Source: Viridibacterium curvum | Lineage (GTDB): Bacteria; Pseudomonadota; Gammaproteobacteria; Burkholderiales; Rhodocyclaceae | DNA: 64,000 nucleotides | Assembly: GCF_039544165.1 (NCBI RefSeq) | Contig: NZ_BAABLD010000008.1 | Span: 992,001 to 1,056,000, forward strand | Reading direction: 5' to 3' | Shown here: positions 1-7,943 of the stretch, piece by piece | Position numbering within the stretch: position 1 is the first letter of the stretch | How the letters are laid out: the number at the start of each line of letters is the position of its first letter | Program-made: the position numbers and the translations under genes | The notes under the pieces: generated by a model | What the model saw: the letters and a program-made list of their open reading frames with translations, nothing else | What the model was told of the DNA's origin: nothing | Databases searched by the model: none

Positions 1-3
1 ATC

Positions 4-531
4 ATGAAGACGCATCTCTGGTCCGCCATCCTCCCCGTGCTGGGTCTGGGCAGCGCCCTGCCCGCACAGGCTGCCGAGGCCCAGCTTGACATCACCCTGC
101 CCGACATCCAGGGCGCGCGCGTCAAGCGCCCCTATGTCGCCGTGTGGCTGGAGAAGGCCGGCAGCCGGGAATTCGCCGGCAACATCGCTGTCTGGTATGA
201 CATGCGCAAACCCAACAATGTGGGCGCGACCAAGTGGCTGCCCGACATGCGCAGCTGGTGGAAGGTGAGTGGCAGCACGGCGAGCTTTCCCATCGACGGC
301 GTGTCGGGCGCTACGCGCCCGGCGGGCGATCACCAGATCAACCTTGCCGCGAGTGAAGCCTTGAAGAAGCTTGTGCCCGGCAGTTATGAAGTGGTCGTTG
401 AAGTCGCGCGCGAACACGGCGGCCACGAGTTGCTGCGCCTGCCCATGCAGTGGCCGCCGCGCAGCGCCACGAAGGCAGAGGCCAAGGGCGACGAAGAAAT
501 TGGTCTCGTGCGCCTGTCGACGAAGCCTTGA
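4..531 (+). CDS. DUF2271 family periplasmic protein
   Basis: A 175-residue protein with an N-terminal signal peptide (hydrophobic core about residues 7-18, cleavage likely after AQA near residue 23). The rest reads as a small beta-rich periplasmic domain with the DUF2271 features WLEK, NIAVWYD and the GATRPAG segment. Members of this family usually lie beside an ApbE flavin transferase and PepSY membrane proteins, as here with ApbE following. A role in extracytoplasmic flavin-dependent electron transfer is inferred from that context; no catalytic residue is apparent. The start lies three bases from the window edge, so its upstream partner and ribosome site cannot be seen. Confidence 0.8.
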   Translation: MKTHLWSAILPVLGLGSALPAQAAEAQLDITLPDIQGARVKRPYVAVWLEKAGSREFAGNIAVWYDMRKPNNVGATKWLPDMRSWWKVSGSTASFPIDGVSGATRPAGDHQINLAASEALKKLVPGSYEVVVEVAREHGGHELLRLPMQWPPRSATKAEAKGDEEIGLVRLSTKP

Positions 532-560
532 TTTTTCCTGAACACACCATCGCACGCTTA

Positions 561-633
561 CGTCATTCCCGCGAAGGCGGGAATCCAGCGGCGTTCGAGA
601 AGTCACTGGATTCCCGCCTTCGCGGGAACGACG
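561..633. repeat. Nested inverted repeat, dRS3-like
   Basis: Two 28-base arms (561-588 and 606-633) are inverted copies of each other with one mismatch and a 17-base spacer. Each arm is itself a palindrome built on ATTCCCGC-GAAG-GCGGGAAT. This core matches the widespread proteobacterial element known as dRS3 in Neisseria. It lies between the DUF2271 and apbE genes and could form a long hairpin in the transcript, perhaps reducing read-through. Confidence 0.8.
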
Positions 634-688
634 ATGAGAGAGTGCGAGGCTTTCTGCATCGATCTTGAAGGCATTGCCAGTCTGAATC

Positions 689-1729
689 ATGAAACTCTCA
701 ATGGCGAGTCAACCTTCCTCTCCACGCGTCCTGCTGCCACCCCGCATCGCCATGGAGGGCGACGCGCCCGATGGCGTGGTGCTGCAGCTGGAGGGTGCCT
801 GCATGGGCACGACCTGGCGCGCGCGCGTTGTGGCCGAGGGTCATGAGCAGGCGCGTGCGCTGCAGGCCGGCATTGCTGCCGTGCTGGAAGAGATCGAGGC
901 GCAGATGAGCCACTTCCGCCCCGCTTCGCCGCTGCGCCGCTTCGGCGAGCTGGCGGCGGGTGAGTGGATGCCCTTGTCGCCGCAGTTTGCGCAGGTGATG
1001 CGCGCGGCGCTGAGTGTGGCGCAGGCCAGCGACGGCGCCTTCGACCCGGCTGCTGCGGCGCTGATCGAAGCCTGGGGCTTCGGTGCCGGCCAGCGATTTG
1101 TCGACGCCGGCTTTGCGCCGCCCGCCGTTGCCCCGAGCCCCAGTGCCTGTTGGCGCCGGCTGCAACTCGATGCGCAAGACCGCCTTCGGCAACCCGGCGG
1201 CGTGGCCCTCAACCTCGCCGCGATTGCCAAGGGCTTTGCGGTCGACGCCGTGTCGCGCTGGCTCGCGCAACAGGGCTACGCACACCACCTTGTCGAAGTC
1301 GGTGGCGAGCTGCGGGGCACCGGCATGAAGCCCGATCTGCAGCCCTGGTGGGTGGCGCTCGAAGCGCCCGCAGACAATTGCGATCTGCCCGCGACACGCA
1401 TTGCCTTGCATGGACTGGCTGTCGCCACCTCGGGCGACTACCGCCGCAGCTATCACCATGCCGGTCGCCGGCTGCAGCACACCATCGACCCGCGCAGTGG
1501 CGCACCGGTGCGCCACACACTCGCTGCCGTCTCGGTCGTGCATGAGGAATGCATGCTGGCCGATGCCTGGGCGACGGCGATCATGGTGCTCGGGCCACGC
1601 GACGGCCTCGCACTGGCCGAGCAGCAGGGCCTGCGCGCGCTGCTGCAGTGGCCGGATGAAACGGGCCGCTGGCAGGAGGCGAGCAGCGCGGCCTTCAATG
1701 CGCTGGTGGCGGAGCCTGAACATGCTTGA
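689..1729 (+). CDS. apbE: FAD:protein FMN transferase (ApbE)
   Basis: ApbE family enzyme that moves FMN from FAD onto a Ser/Thr of a target protein, usually in the periplasm. Seen: the N-terminal MGTTW motif, the AIAKGFAVDAVSRWL helix, GGELRGTG, and the C-terminal T-IDPRSG-PV segment with the metal-binding region DAWATAIMVLG. Length (346 aa) is normal. No clear lipobox or signal peptide is visible at the N terminus, unusual for an exported ApbE, so the protein may act in the cytoplasm or use an atypical signal. Starts at 689 and 701 are both possible. The stop overlaps the start of the flavoreductase gene by eight bases, indicating coupled translation. Confidence 0.9.
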   Translation: MKLSMASQPSSPRVLLPPRIAMEGDAPDGVVLQLEGACMGTTWRARVVAEGHEQARALQAGIAAVLEEIEAQMSHFRPASPLRRFGELAAGEWMPLSPQFAQVMRAALSVAQASDGAFDPAAAALIEAWGFGAGQRFVDAGFAPPAVAPSPSACWRRLQLDAQDRLRQPGGVALNLAAIAKGFAVDAVSRWLAQQGYAHHLVEVGGELRGTGMKPDLQPWWVALEAPADNCDLPATRIALHGLAVATSGDYRRSYHHAGRRLQHTIDPRSGAPVRHTLAAVSVVHEECMLADAWATAIMVLGPRDGLALAEQQGLRALLQWPDETGRWQEASSAAFNALVAEPEHA

Positions 1730-3110
1730 ACTGGTGGGCAACGAGGCGCGGATCGCGGCGGCACTGGTGTTGCTGCTGGCCTACGTGGCGTACTGCGTAT
1801 TCCAGTACCGACGCTTTCATCGCGCCGCTGGCGGCAGCGTTGCGGACTCAACGGCAAGTTCCGTGTGGCTGATCTACGCCAGCCAGACCGGGCAGGCCGA
1901 AGCGATTGCACGCCACAGCGCACAGGCGCTGAGCGATGCGGGTTGCCCGGTGCGCATCGCACGTCTCGATGAGCCCTGGATGGCGCAGGCTGCCGCCTCG
2001 CGCTGCGTCCTGTTCGTGGTCAGCACGCATGGCGAGGGCAGTGCGCCGGATCATGTCGCCCGCTTTGTGCGCGACACCCTGCAGGCAGGGCCACAGCCTG
2101 CGCTGCATGGCCTGCGCTACGGCGTGCTGGCGCTGGGTGATCGCAACTACGCGCAGTTCTGCGCCTTTGGCCGCGCGCTGGATGCGTGGCTCGCCGGATC
2201 AGGGGCGCTTGCATTGTTTCCGCGCATCGAAGCCAACCAGCTCGATGCCGACAGCCTGGCCAGCTGGTCGCAGGCGCTGGGCAAGCTGGGTGCCGCCCAG
2301 ACCACGTCGCCGCTGAGCGACCAAGTCGCCTTCTCGCCCTGGCAATTTGTCGAGCGCACGCTGCTCAACCCCGGCAGTGCAGGCCAGGCGCTGTGCAAGG
2401 TCGTGCTGCGCCCCGCAGCGGGTGGGCTGCCTGACTGGCAGGCCGGCGATCTGGCCGATGTGCAGCTGCCCGAAGATCCCGCTCACCCGCGCAACTACTC
2501 GGTGGCCAGCCTGCCGGGCGAAGGCCGCATCGAACTGATCGTGCGCACGCGCATCCGTGAGGACGGGCAGCGCGGTCTGGCTTCCGGCTTGCTCAACGAG
2601 ACGGCGCAGGCGGGCGACACCATCCTGCTGCGCGTGCGCCGCAACGCCGGCTTCCGCTGTGATGCGGGCACCGACACGCCGCTGATCCTGATCGGCGCGG
2701 GTGCCGGGCTGGCGGGCCTGCGTGCGCACCTGATGGCGCGGGCCCGGGCGCTCGCTGCAGCCGGGTTGACGCCACCCGAGCGCTGCGCCTGGCTGATCTT
2801 CGGCGAGCGTTCGTCCGCGCATGACCGGCCCTGCGCCGACGAATTCGCGCGCTGGCAGCGCGAGCGTGTGCTGACGCGCGCCGATTTCACTTTCTCGCGC
2901 GACCAGACCCGGCAGCCCTATGTGCAGGACGTGCTGATGGCGAACCCGCTGGAGCTGCGCCTGTGGGTCGATGCCGGCGCCAGCCTGCTGATCTGCGGCG
3001 CGGCGAATACGATGGCGCAGGGCGTGGATGAGGCGCTGCGCAGCATTCTCGGCGGTGAGCGCGTGGATGCGCTGGTGGAAGCGGGACGCATCCGCCGCGA
3101 TGTGTTCTGA
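1722..3110 (+). CDS. Membrane-anchored sulfite reductase-type flavoprotein (flavodoxin + FNR)
   Basis: 462 residues from the ATG at 1722, the only start that follows apbE sensibly; an upstream extension would lie inside apbE in another frame. Order: one N-terminal membrane segment (about 11-28), a flavodoxin domain with the FMN loop YASQTGQAE and STHGEGS, then a ferredoxin-reductase module with the FAD motif RNYSVAS and the NADPH loop GAGAGLAG. This is a diflavin reductase of the CysJ/P450-reductase type, but membrane-tethered and next to ApbE and DUF2271. It probably feeds electrons from NADPH to a membrane or periplasmic flavin acceptor. The last 47 bases are reproduced downstream in the tandem repeat at 3064-3855. 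Confidence 0.88.
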   Translation: MLELVGNEARIAAALVLLLAYVAYCVFQYRRFHRAAGGSVADSTASSVWLIYASQTGQAEAIARHSAQALSDAGCPVRIARLDEPWMAQAAASRCVLFVVSTHGEGSAPDHVARFVRDTLQAGPQPALHGLRYGVLALGDRNYAQFCAFGRALDAWLAGSGALALFPRIEANQLDADSLASWSQALGKLGAAQTTSPLSDQVAFSPWQFVERTLLNPGSAGQALCKVVLRPAAGGLPDWQAGDLADVQLPEDPAHPRNYSVASLPGEGRIELIVRTRIREDGQRGLASGLLNETAQAGDTILLRVRRNAGFRCDAGTDTPLILIGAGAGLAGLRAHLMARARALAAAGLTPPERCAWLIFGERSSAHDRPCADEFARWQRERVLTRADFTFSRDQTRQPYVQDVLMANPLELRLWVDAGASLLICGAANTMAQGVDEALRSILGGERVDALVEAGRIRRDVF

Positions 3111-3855
3111 GGCGAGACCTGTTGTCCGGCTGAAGCCGGACCTACCCAGGCAGCTTCCGTAGGTGCGACTTCAGTCGCACAAAGCCCGGCTCACCTGGCA
3201 CCGGCTATGAGCCGAGGACGTGTCGCTGCGCTGCCTACACCCGCTGATGCCGCGTCGCGTACGCCGCCAGCTCGATGTTGTTCGCAACATGCAGCTTCTG
3301 CGGGATGCGCGCGCGATAGGTGCTGATGGATGCGCTGGTGGAAGCGGGGCGCTTCCGCCGCGATGTGTTCTGAGGCGAGACCTGTTGTCCGGCTGAAGCC
3401 GGACCTACCCAGGCAGCTTCCGCAGGTGCGACTTCAGTCGCACAAAGCCCGGCTCACCTGGCACCGGCTATGAGCCGCGGACGTCTCGCTGCGCTGCCTA
3501 CACCAGCTGGTGACGCGTTGCGTAGGCCGCCAGCTCGATGTTGTTGGCAACATGCAGCTTCTGCAGGATGCGCGCGCGATAGGTGCTGATGGATGCGCTG
3601 GTGGAAGCGGGACGCATTCGCCGCGATGTGTTCTGAGGCGAGACCTGTTGTCCGGCTGAAGCCGGACCTACCCAGGCAGCTTCCGTAGGTGCGACTTCAG
3701 TCGCACAAAGCCCGGCTCACCTGGCATCGGCTATGAGCCGAGGACGTCTCGCTGCGCTGCCTACACCAGCTGATGCCGCGTCGCGTACGCCGCCAGCTCG
3801 ATGTTGTTCGCAACATGCAGCTTCTGCAGGATGCGCGCGCGATAGGTGCTGATGG
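3064..3855. repeat. 263-bp unit in three tandem copies
   Basis: Units run 3064-3326, 3327-3589 and 3590-3852, plus a closing TGG. Each unit holds the last 47 bases of the flavoreductase gene, a pair of GTAG palindromes, and about 92 bases matching the end of the response regulator gene on the other strand. Only the first unit is in frame with the real flavoreductase and only the third with the real regulator; the others are tail fragments. The middle copy has the most substitutions, so the array is not newly formed. A TGG shared at the joins suggests formation through microhomology. The 650 bases between the two genes (3111-3760) hold nothing else. Confidence 0.93.
3124..3180. repeat. GTAG-type REP pair (also at +263 and +526)
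   Basis: Two palindromes lie tail to tail: 3124-3145 has the stem GTCCGGCTGAAGCCGGAC followed by CTAC, and 3159-3180 begins with GTAG followed by GTGCGACTTCAGTCGCAC. The GTAG next to the stem is the mark of REP elements mobilised by RAYT (REP-associated tyrosine) transposases. Copies recur in the second and third tandem units at about 3387-3443 and 3650-3706. Confidence 0.8.
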
Positions 3856-4402
3856 TGTTTGCAGACAGTGAGAGCTGCTGTGCGATCTCGCCCACCGCAT
3901 GACCGCGTGCCAGCAACTGCAGCACCTGGAACTCGCGGTTCGACAGCGACTCGTGCGGCGCGCGCGTCGTATCGCGGCGGATGTCGTGCGCCATCAGGTC
4001 GGCTACCGTCGGCGTGATGTGCGTGCCCCCCTCGGCGGCACGCTGCAGCGCCGCCAGCAACTCTTCGGGCGCGCAGCCCTTGTTGAGGTAGCCATTCGCG
4101 CCGCTGCGGATGGCGCGCAAGGCGAACTGCGACTCCGGATAGACCGACAGCATGATCACACCCAGTCGAGGGAATTCGCTGCGCAGGCTGCCCAGCACAT
4201 CGAGCCCGTCGCGCTCGCCCAGCGCGATGTCGAGCAGCACAACGTCAACCGTCTCCGCGCGCAGCACGCGCAACGCAGCCGGGCCATCGGCGGCTTCGTG
4301 GATGCTGCCGATATGCGGTGACTCGGCGAGGATCTGCCGCAGCCCGCGACGAATGATCATGTGGTCGTCGACCAGCAGGACGTTGAGGATGCGTGGGGTC
4401 AT
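3761..4402 (-). CDS. NarL/FixJ-family response regulator
   Basis: 213 residues: a receiver domain (about 6-120) with acidic residues D12/D13, phospho-acceptor D58 in LLDIALG and K108 in GYLNKG, then a LuxR-type helix-turn-helix (about 150-210) with LSNREFQVLQLLA and ISTYRARILQKL. It should be phosphorylated by the kinase encoded just upstream at 4560-5735. The final 30 or so codons lie in the third unit of the tandem repeat, and degraded copies of them sit downstream. Target genes are unknown. The 157-base gap from the kinase gene contains a degenerate REP pair, so the two genes may be transcribed together with partial attenuation. Confidence 0.92.
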   Translation of the reverse strand: MTPRILNVLLVDDHMIIRRGLRQILAESPHIGSIHEAADGPAALRVLRAETVDVVLLDIALGERDGLDVLGSLRSEFPRLGVIMLSVYPESQFALRAIRSGANGYLNKGCAPEELLAALQRAAEGGTHITPTVADLMAHDIRRDTTRAPHESLSNREFQVLQLLARGHAVGEIAQQLSLSANTISTYRARILQKLHVANNIELAAYATRHQLV

Positions 4403-4424
4403 GGTGTCGGGTAAGGGACGCGTC

Positions 4425-4521
4425 GTGGGTCTGCAGGGCGGGCTTCAACCCGACGCCCCACTTGCAACAGCGGGCCCGGCAGGGCTGCGACGGGGGTTTG
4501 TGCGGTTGAAACCGCACCTGC
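4425..4521. repeat. Degenerate REP-like palindrome pair
   Basis: Between the kinase and regulator genes lie two palindromes related to the GTAG elements: a stem CGGGCTTCAACCCG at 4439-4452 and GTGCGGTTGAAACCGCAC at 4500-4517 followed by CTGC in place of CTAC. They keep the layout of the clean pairs at 3.1 and 7.7 kb but have lost the exact GTAG/CTAC tag. Confidence 0.55.
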
Positions 4522-4559
4522 CAAAGCCTCCGCACGTGTGCGGTGAAGGTCTGCATCAT

Positions 4560-5735
4560 TCATGCCGAGAACGCCCCCCTGATCAGCAAGCGCACCGTGG
4601 TACCGGCGTCCGGTTCGCTGTGAATCGCCAGCTCGCCGCCGATGGCGCGCGCGCGTTCCTGCATGCCCAGCAGGCCGAAGCTCGTTGGCTGTGCCGGCAC
4701 GCGCATGCCGCAGCCATCGTCGGCCACTTCAAGCTGCAGGTCGCGCCCCACCGCAAAGGCGGCAAGCCGAACATGGTCGGCGCGCGCATGGCGGCTGATG
4801 TTGGTCAGCACCTCCTGCACGATGCGGTAGACCGCCGTTTCGGCCTCGCGGCCCAGCCGGCAGCGCTCCACGTAGTCTTCGCAGTCGAGCTGGCAGCGCA
4901 GCTTGCTGCGCTGCTGAAAGTCGGTGAGCAGCGACTCCAGCGCCGCCCACAGGCCCAGGTGATCGAGCACGCCGGGGCGCAGGTCGTTGAGAATGCGCCG
5001 CACCGCCCCCATGCCCGCGCGGCTCATGTCCAGCATCTCGTCGATCTTGCCGCGCAGGGCCGTGTCGTCGATGCGGCCGCGCAGCCAGTTCATCTCCAGT
5101 TGCAGCGCCGTCAGCGTCGCGCCCAGCTCGTCGTGGATGTCGCGCGCGATGTGGCGGCGTTCTTCTTCGCGCACCACGTTCATGTGTGCCGACAGCCGCT
5201 GCAGCGCGTCGTGTGATGCCTGCAGCCGCGCCGTCGCCTCCGACAGCTCGGCCGTGCGCTCGGCCACCCGGCGTTCCAGTTCATCGTGGGCGCGTTGCAG
5301 CGCAGCCTGCGTCGCGCGTCGCTCGGTGATGTCGTTGAAGGTCACGACCGCACCAACGACCTTGTCGTTGTCACCGCTGTTGTCACGAATGGGGTAGGAC
5401 GCGTACTCCGCCGGAAATGACGAACCGTCGCGGCGCCACAGCACTTCGTCATCGACGCGCACGCCGCGCCCTTCCTGATACGCCTTGAAGATGCGGCACT
5501 CATGCACCGGCATGAGTTGCGCATCGGCATGCGAATGGTGCATCAGGTAATGCATGTTGCGCCCCAGCACTTCATCCGGGCTGTACCCCAGCAGGTCGGC
5601 CCCGGCCTTGTTGATGAAGATGCAGCGCCCATGCAAATCAATGCCATAGATGCCTTCGCCCGTCGATTCGAGCAAAAGCTCCAGCTGGCGCCGCCAGGCG
5701 TGGTGGTGGGAGAGGGCGTGGAGGTTGGCGAACAT
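4560..5735 (-). CDS. PAS-domain sensor histidine kinase (NarX/UhpB type)
   Basis: 391 residues with no membrane segment, so a soluble sensor. A PAS domain fills about 15-137 (ends in the PAC motif VVTFNDITERR), a coiled coil spans about 140-190, then a HisKA_3 dimerisation box with RRHIARDIHDELGAT, phospho-acceptor H201, and a HATPase domain (about 300-388) with NISRHA and the G box GLLGMQERA. It pairs with the response regulator 157 bases downstream on the same strand. The PAS domain might bind a small molecule or cofactor, but the residues seen do not say which. Divergent from the vWA lipoprotein gene, 122 bases away. Confidence 0.92.
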   Translation of the reverse strand: MFANLHALSHHHAWRRQLELLLESTGEGIYGIDLHGRCIFINKAGADLLGYSPDEVLGRNMHYLMHHSHADAQLMPVHECRIFKAYQEGRGVRVDDEVLWRRDGSSFPAEYASYPIRDNSGDNDKVVGAVVTFNDITERRATQAALQRAHDELERRVAERTAELSEATARLQASHDALQRLSAHMNVVREEERRHIARDIHDELGATLTALQLEMNWLRGRIDDTALRGKIDEMLDMSRAGMGAVRRILNDLRPGVLDHLGLWAALESLLTDFQQRSKLRCQLDCEDYVERCRLGREAETAVYRIVQEVLTNISRHARADHVRLAAFAVGRDLQLEVADDGCGMRVPAQPTSFGLLGMQERARAIGGELAIHSEPDAGTTVRLLIRGAFSA

Positions 5736-5857
5736 GCCCTATTGCAAGCAAAGGCGGTGCCGGACATTCATTGCGCGGTTTAACCCCGTTTCCTGACCTG
5801 CCTCGTTCAAGCAATGTGGCGCCCGTGTGGCGGCGCCGATTCCTGAGGGAGCTGAAC

Positions 5858-7660
5858 ATGAAACGTCTTGTCATTCCGGTATTGTTGACGCGGCTGCTGG
5901 CTGCATTGGGCCTGGCTGTGGGCCTTGGCTTGGGGCTTGTCGCCTGCGGCAACATGCAGACAGAGACCCCCGCATCGCAGCAGGGCGCGCAGAAGGCGCA
6001 GCCCACGGTGGTGGTGTCGCCGCCCGCTCCGCAACCCGATGTGTCCACCCGTCCTGCGCCGTCGCGCGATGACCGCGCCAAACAGGAGCAGCCCAAGCCT
6101 GTTGCTTCGCCCGCAGAGGCCCGCCGCGAGCAGATGGCTGACAAGCGCATCGCGGCAGCACCCGTGGCGGCCGGCATGCCATCGCCCTACTCGACGGTGA
6201 TGCAGCAGCCCGTCGCCGAAGAGCGCGAGCGCTATGGTCAGATCAACGACAACCCGGTGCACCTCGTCGCTGAGTCACCGGTGTCGACGTTCAGCATCGA
6301 TGTTGATACGGGCAGCTACAGCAACATGCGCCGCTTCCTCAATCAGGGGCGCTTGCCGCCGGCTGACGCCTTGCGCGTTGAAGAGCTGATCAACTACTTC
6401 CCTTATGACTACGCGCAGCCCACCGATGGTCGTCCCTTCGCTGTGCACACCGAACTCGCACCTGCACCGTGGAATGCGCAGAAGCTGCTGCTCGCCATCG
6501 GCATCAAGGGCAAGGATGTCGCCAAGCAGAGCCTGCCGGCGGCCAACCTGGTGTTCCTCGTCGATGTGTCGGGCTCGATGAATTCGCCTGACAAGCTGCC
6601 GCTGCTGAAGTCTTCGCTCAAGCTGCTGGTGAATGAGATGCGCGCGCAGGATCGCATCTCGCTGGTGACCTATGCTGATGGCACGGGCATCGTGCTGCCG
6701 CCGACTGCGGGCACCGACAAGGCGACCATCAATGCGGCCATCGATGCCTTGCGTGCGGGGGGCAGCACGGCGGGGGCTTCGGGCATCCAGCTCGCCTACA
6801 GCGCCGCGCAGCAGAGCTTCATCAAGGGCGGCATCAACCGCATCCTGCTGGCCACCGATGGCGACTTCAACGTGGGCATCTCGGATACGCGCCAGCTCAA
6901 GAGCCTGATCGAAGAGAAGCGCAAGTCGGGCATCTCGCTTTCCACCCTGGGCTTCGGCACGGGCAACTACAACGAAGCGATGATGGAGCAGATCGCCGAC
7001 GTGGGTGACGGTGCCTACTCGTACATCGACAACCTCATGGAAGGCCACAAGGTGCTGGTGAACGAGATGACTTCGACGCTGGCGACGATTGCGCAGGACG
7101 TGAAGGTGCAGGTCGAGTTCAACCCGGCGACGGTGCAGGAGTATCGCCTCGTTGGTTACGAGAACCGCATCCTCAAGCGCGAAGACTTCAACAACGACAA
7201 GGTGGATGCGGGCGACATCGGTGCGGGCCATACGGTGACCGCGCTGTACGAGATCACACTCAAGGGCGCGCCGGGCCTCATCGATCCGTTGCGTTACGGC
7301 GTCACTGCGGGCGCTTCGCTGGAGACGGCGAAGCTCGGCAATGAACTGGCCCACGTGAAGTTGCGTTACAAGCTGCCGGGCGAGTCCGGCAGCACGTTGA
7401 TCGACCGGGTGGTCAGTCAGGACGCGCAGCGCGACATGGCGCAGGCCAGCAACGAGTTCCGGTTCGCGACAGCGGTGGCGGGTTTTGGCCAGCTGATGCG
7501 TGGTGGCAAGTACACAGGCAACTGGAAGTTCGCTGACGCCCGTGCCCTGGCCGCCGCTAGCGTGGGCAAGGATCGCTTCGGTTATCGCGGGGAGTTCCTG
7601 CGGCTGGTGGATCTGGCGTCGTCCTTGTCGACGCGACCGATGGCACGCAAAGAGGACTGA
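5858..7660 (+). CDS. von Willebrand factor A lipoprotein (YfbK-like)
   Basis: 600 residues from the ATG at 5858, preceded by a GAGGGAG ribosome site; an upstream in-frame start at 5771 lacks a signal. The N terminus is a lipoprotein signal ending in the lipobox LVAC. A Pro/Ala-rich stretch follows, then the YfbK N-terminal motif (TFSIDVDTGSYSNMRRFL), a VWA domain with an intact metal site DVSGS (D236, S238, S240), and the C-terminal DUF3520 region. Function of the family is poorly known; the intact metal site suggests ligand binding at the cell envelope. An ECF-like sigma gene and its likely regulator follow, and such neighbours are common for YfbK relatives. Confidence 0.9.
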   Translation: MKRLVIPVLLTRLLAALGLAVGLGLGLVACGNMQTETPASQQGAQKAQPTVVVSPPAPQPDVSTRPAPSRDDRAKQEQPKPVASPAEARREQMADKRIAAAPVAAGMPSPYSTVMQQPVAEERERYGQINDNPVHLVAESPVSTFSIDVDTGSYSNMRRFLNQGRLPPADALRVEELINYFPYDYAQPTDGRPFAVHTELAPAPWNAQKLLLAIGIKGKDVAKQSLPAANLVFLVDVSGSMNSPDKLPLLKSSLKLLVNEMRAQDRISLVTYADGTGIVLPPTAGTDKATINAAIDALRAGGSTAGASGIQLAYSAAQQSFIKGGINRILLATDGDFNVGISDTRQLKSLIEEKRKSGISLSTLGFGTGNYNEAMMEQIADVGDGAYSYIDNLMEGHKVLVNEMTSTLATIAQDVKVQVEFNPATVQEYRLVGYENRILKREDFNNDKVDAGDIGAGHTVTALYEITLKGAPGLIDPLRYGVTAGASLETAKLGNELAHVKLRYKLPGESGSTLIDRVVSQDAQRDMAQASNEFRFATAVAGFGQLMRGGKYTGNWKFADARALAAASVGKDRFGYRGEFLRLVDLASSLSTRPMARKED

Positions 7661-7893
7661 GGAGCGCGGCGAGGCGGCTTTGGTGGGTCCGCCTTCAGGC
7701 GGACAGCCAACGGTGGGGCGCGGGGGTGCGTTGTGCGACTGAAGTCGCACCTACGTTCGTCTTTGTTGGCGCGCCCGACGGCATGCAAAGGGGACTGAGG
7801 AGTGGGGCGAGGCGGCTGTGGTAGGTCCGCCTTCAGGCGGACAGCCGGTGGTGGAGCGTGGATGGGCGTTGTGCGACTGAAGTCGCACCTACG
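7619..7893. repeat. 138-bp tandem duplication with REP pair
   Basis: Two diverged copies, 7619-7756 and 7757-7893. Each holds the final bases of the vWA gene (GCAAAG-GGACTGA, with stops at 7658 and 7796), then a head-to-head pair of GTAG-type palindromes: 7683-7704 with 7733-7754, and 7821-7842 with 7871-7892. The first forward element has GTGG in place of GTAG. Divergence is clearly higher than in the array at 3.1-3.9 kb, so this is an older event of the same kind. It fills most of the gap between the vWA and sigma genes. Confidence 0.85.
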
Positions 7894-7931
7894 ATGCTCG
7901 TGTTCTTTCGCGCATTCCGCCTCGCCCCTTT

Positions 7932-7937
7932 TATACT
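7932..7937 (+). promoter_or_regulatory. Candidate -10 box for the sigma factor gene
   Basis: TATACT at 7932-7937 ends six bases before the sigma gene ATG (7944). No purine-rich ribosome site lies between them, so a transcript from this box would be nearly or fully leaderless. No good -35 is seen 17 bases upstream. Confidence 0.4.
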
Positions 7938-7943
7938 CGGCCC

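Noticed and set aside
3064..3855. CRISPR array
   Set aside because: Repeats are 263 bases long, directly adjoining, with no spacers and clear origin from neighbouring genes.
6275..7750. 491-codon frame on the minus strand
   Set aside because: Fully antisense to the vWA gene, with a composition (His, Arg, Gln rich) typical of a GC-rich shadow frame and no ribosome site.
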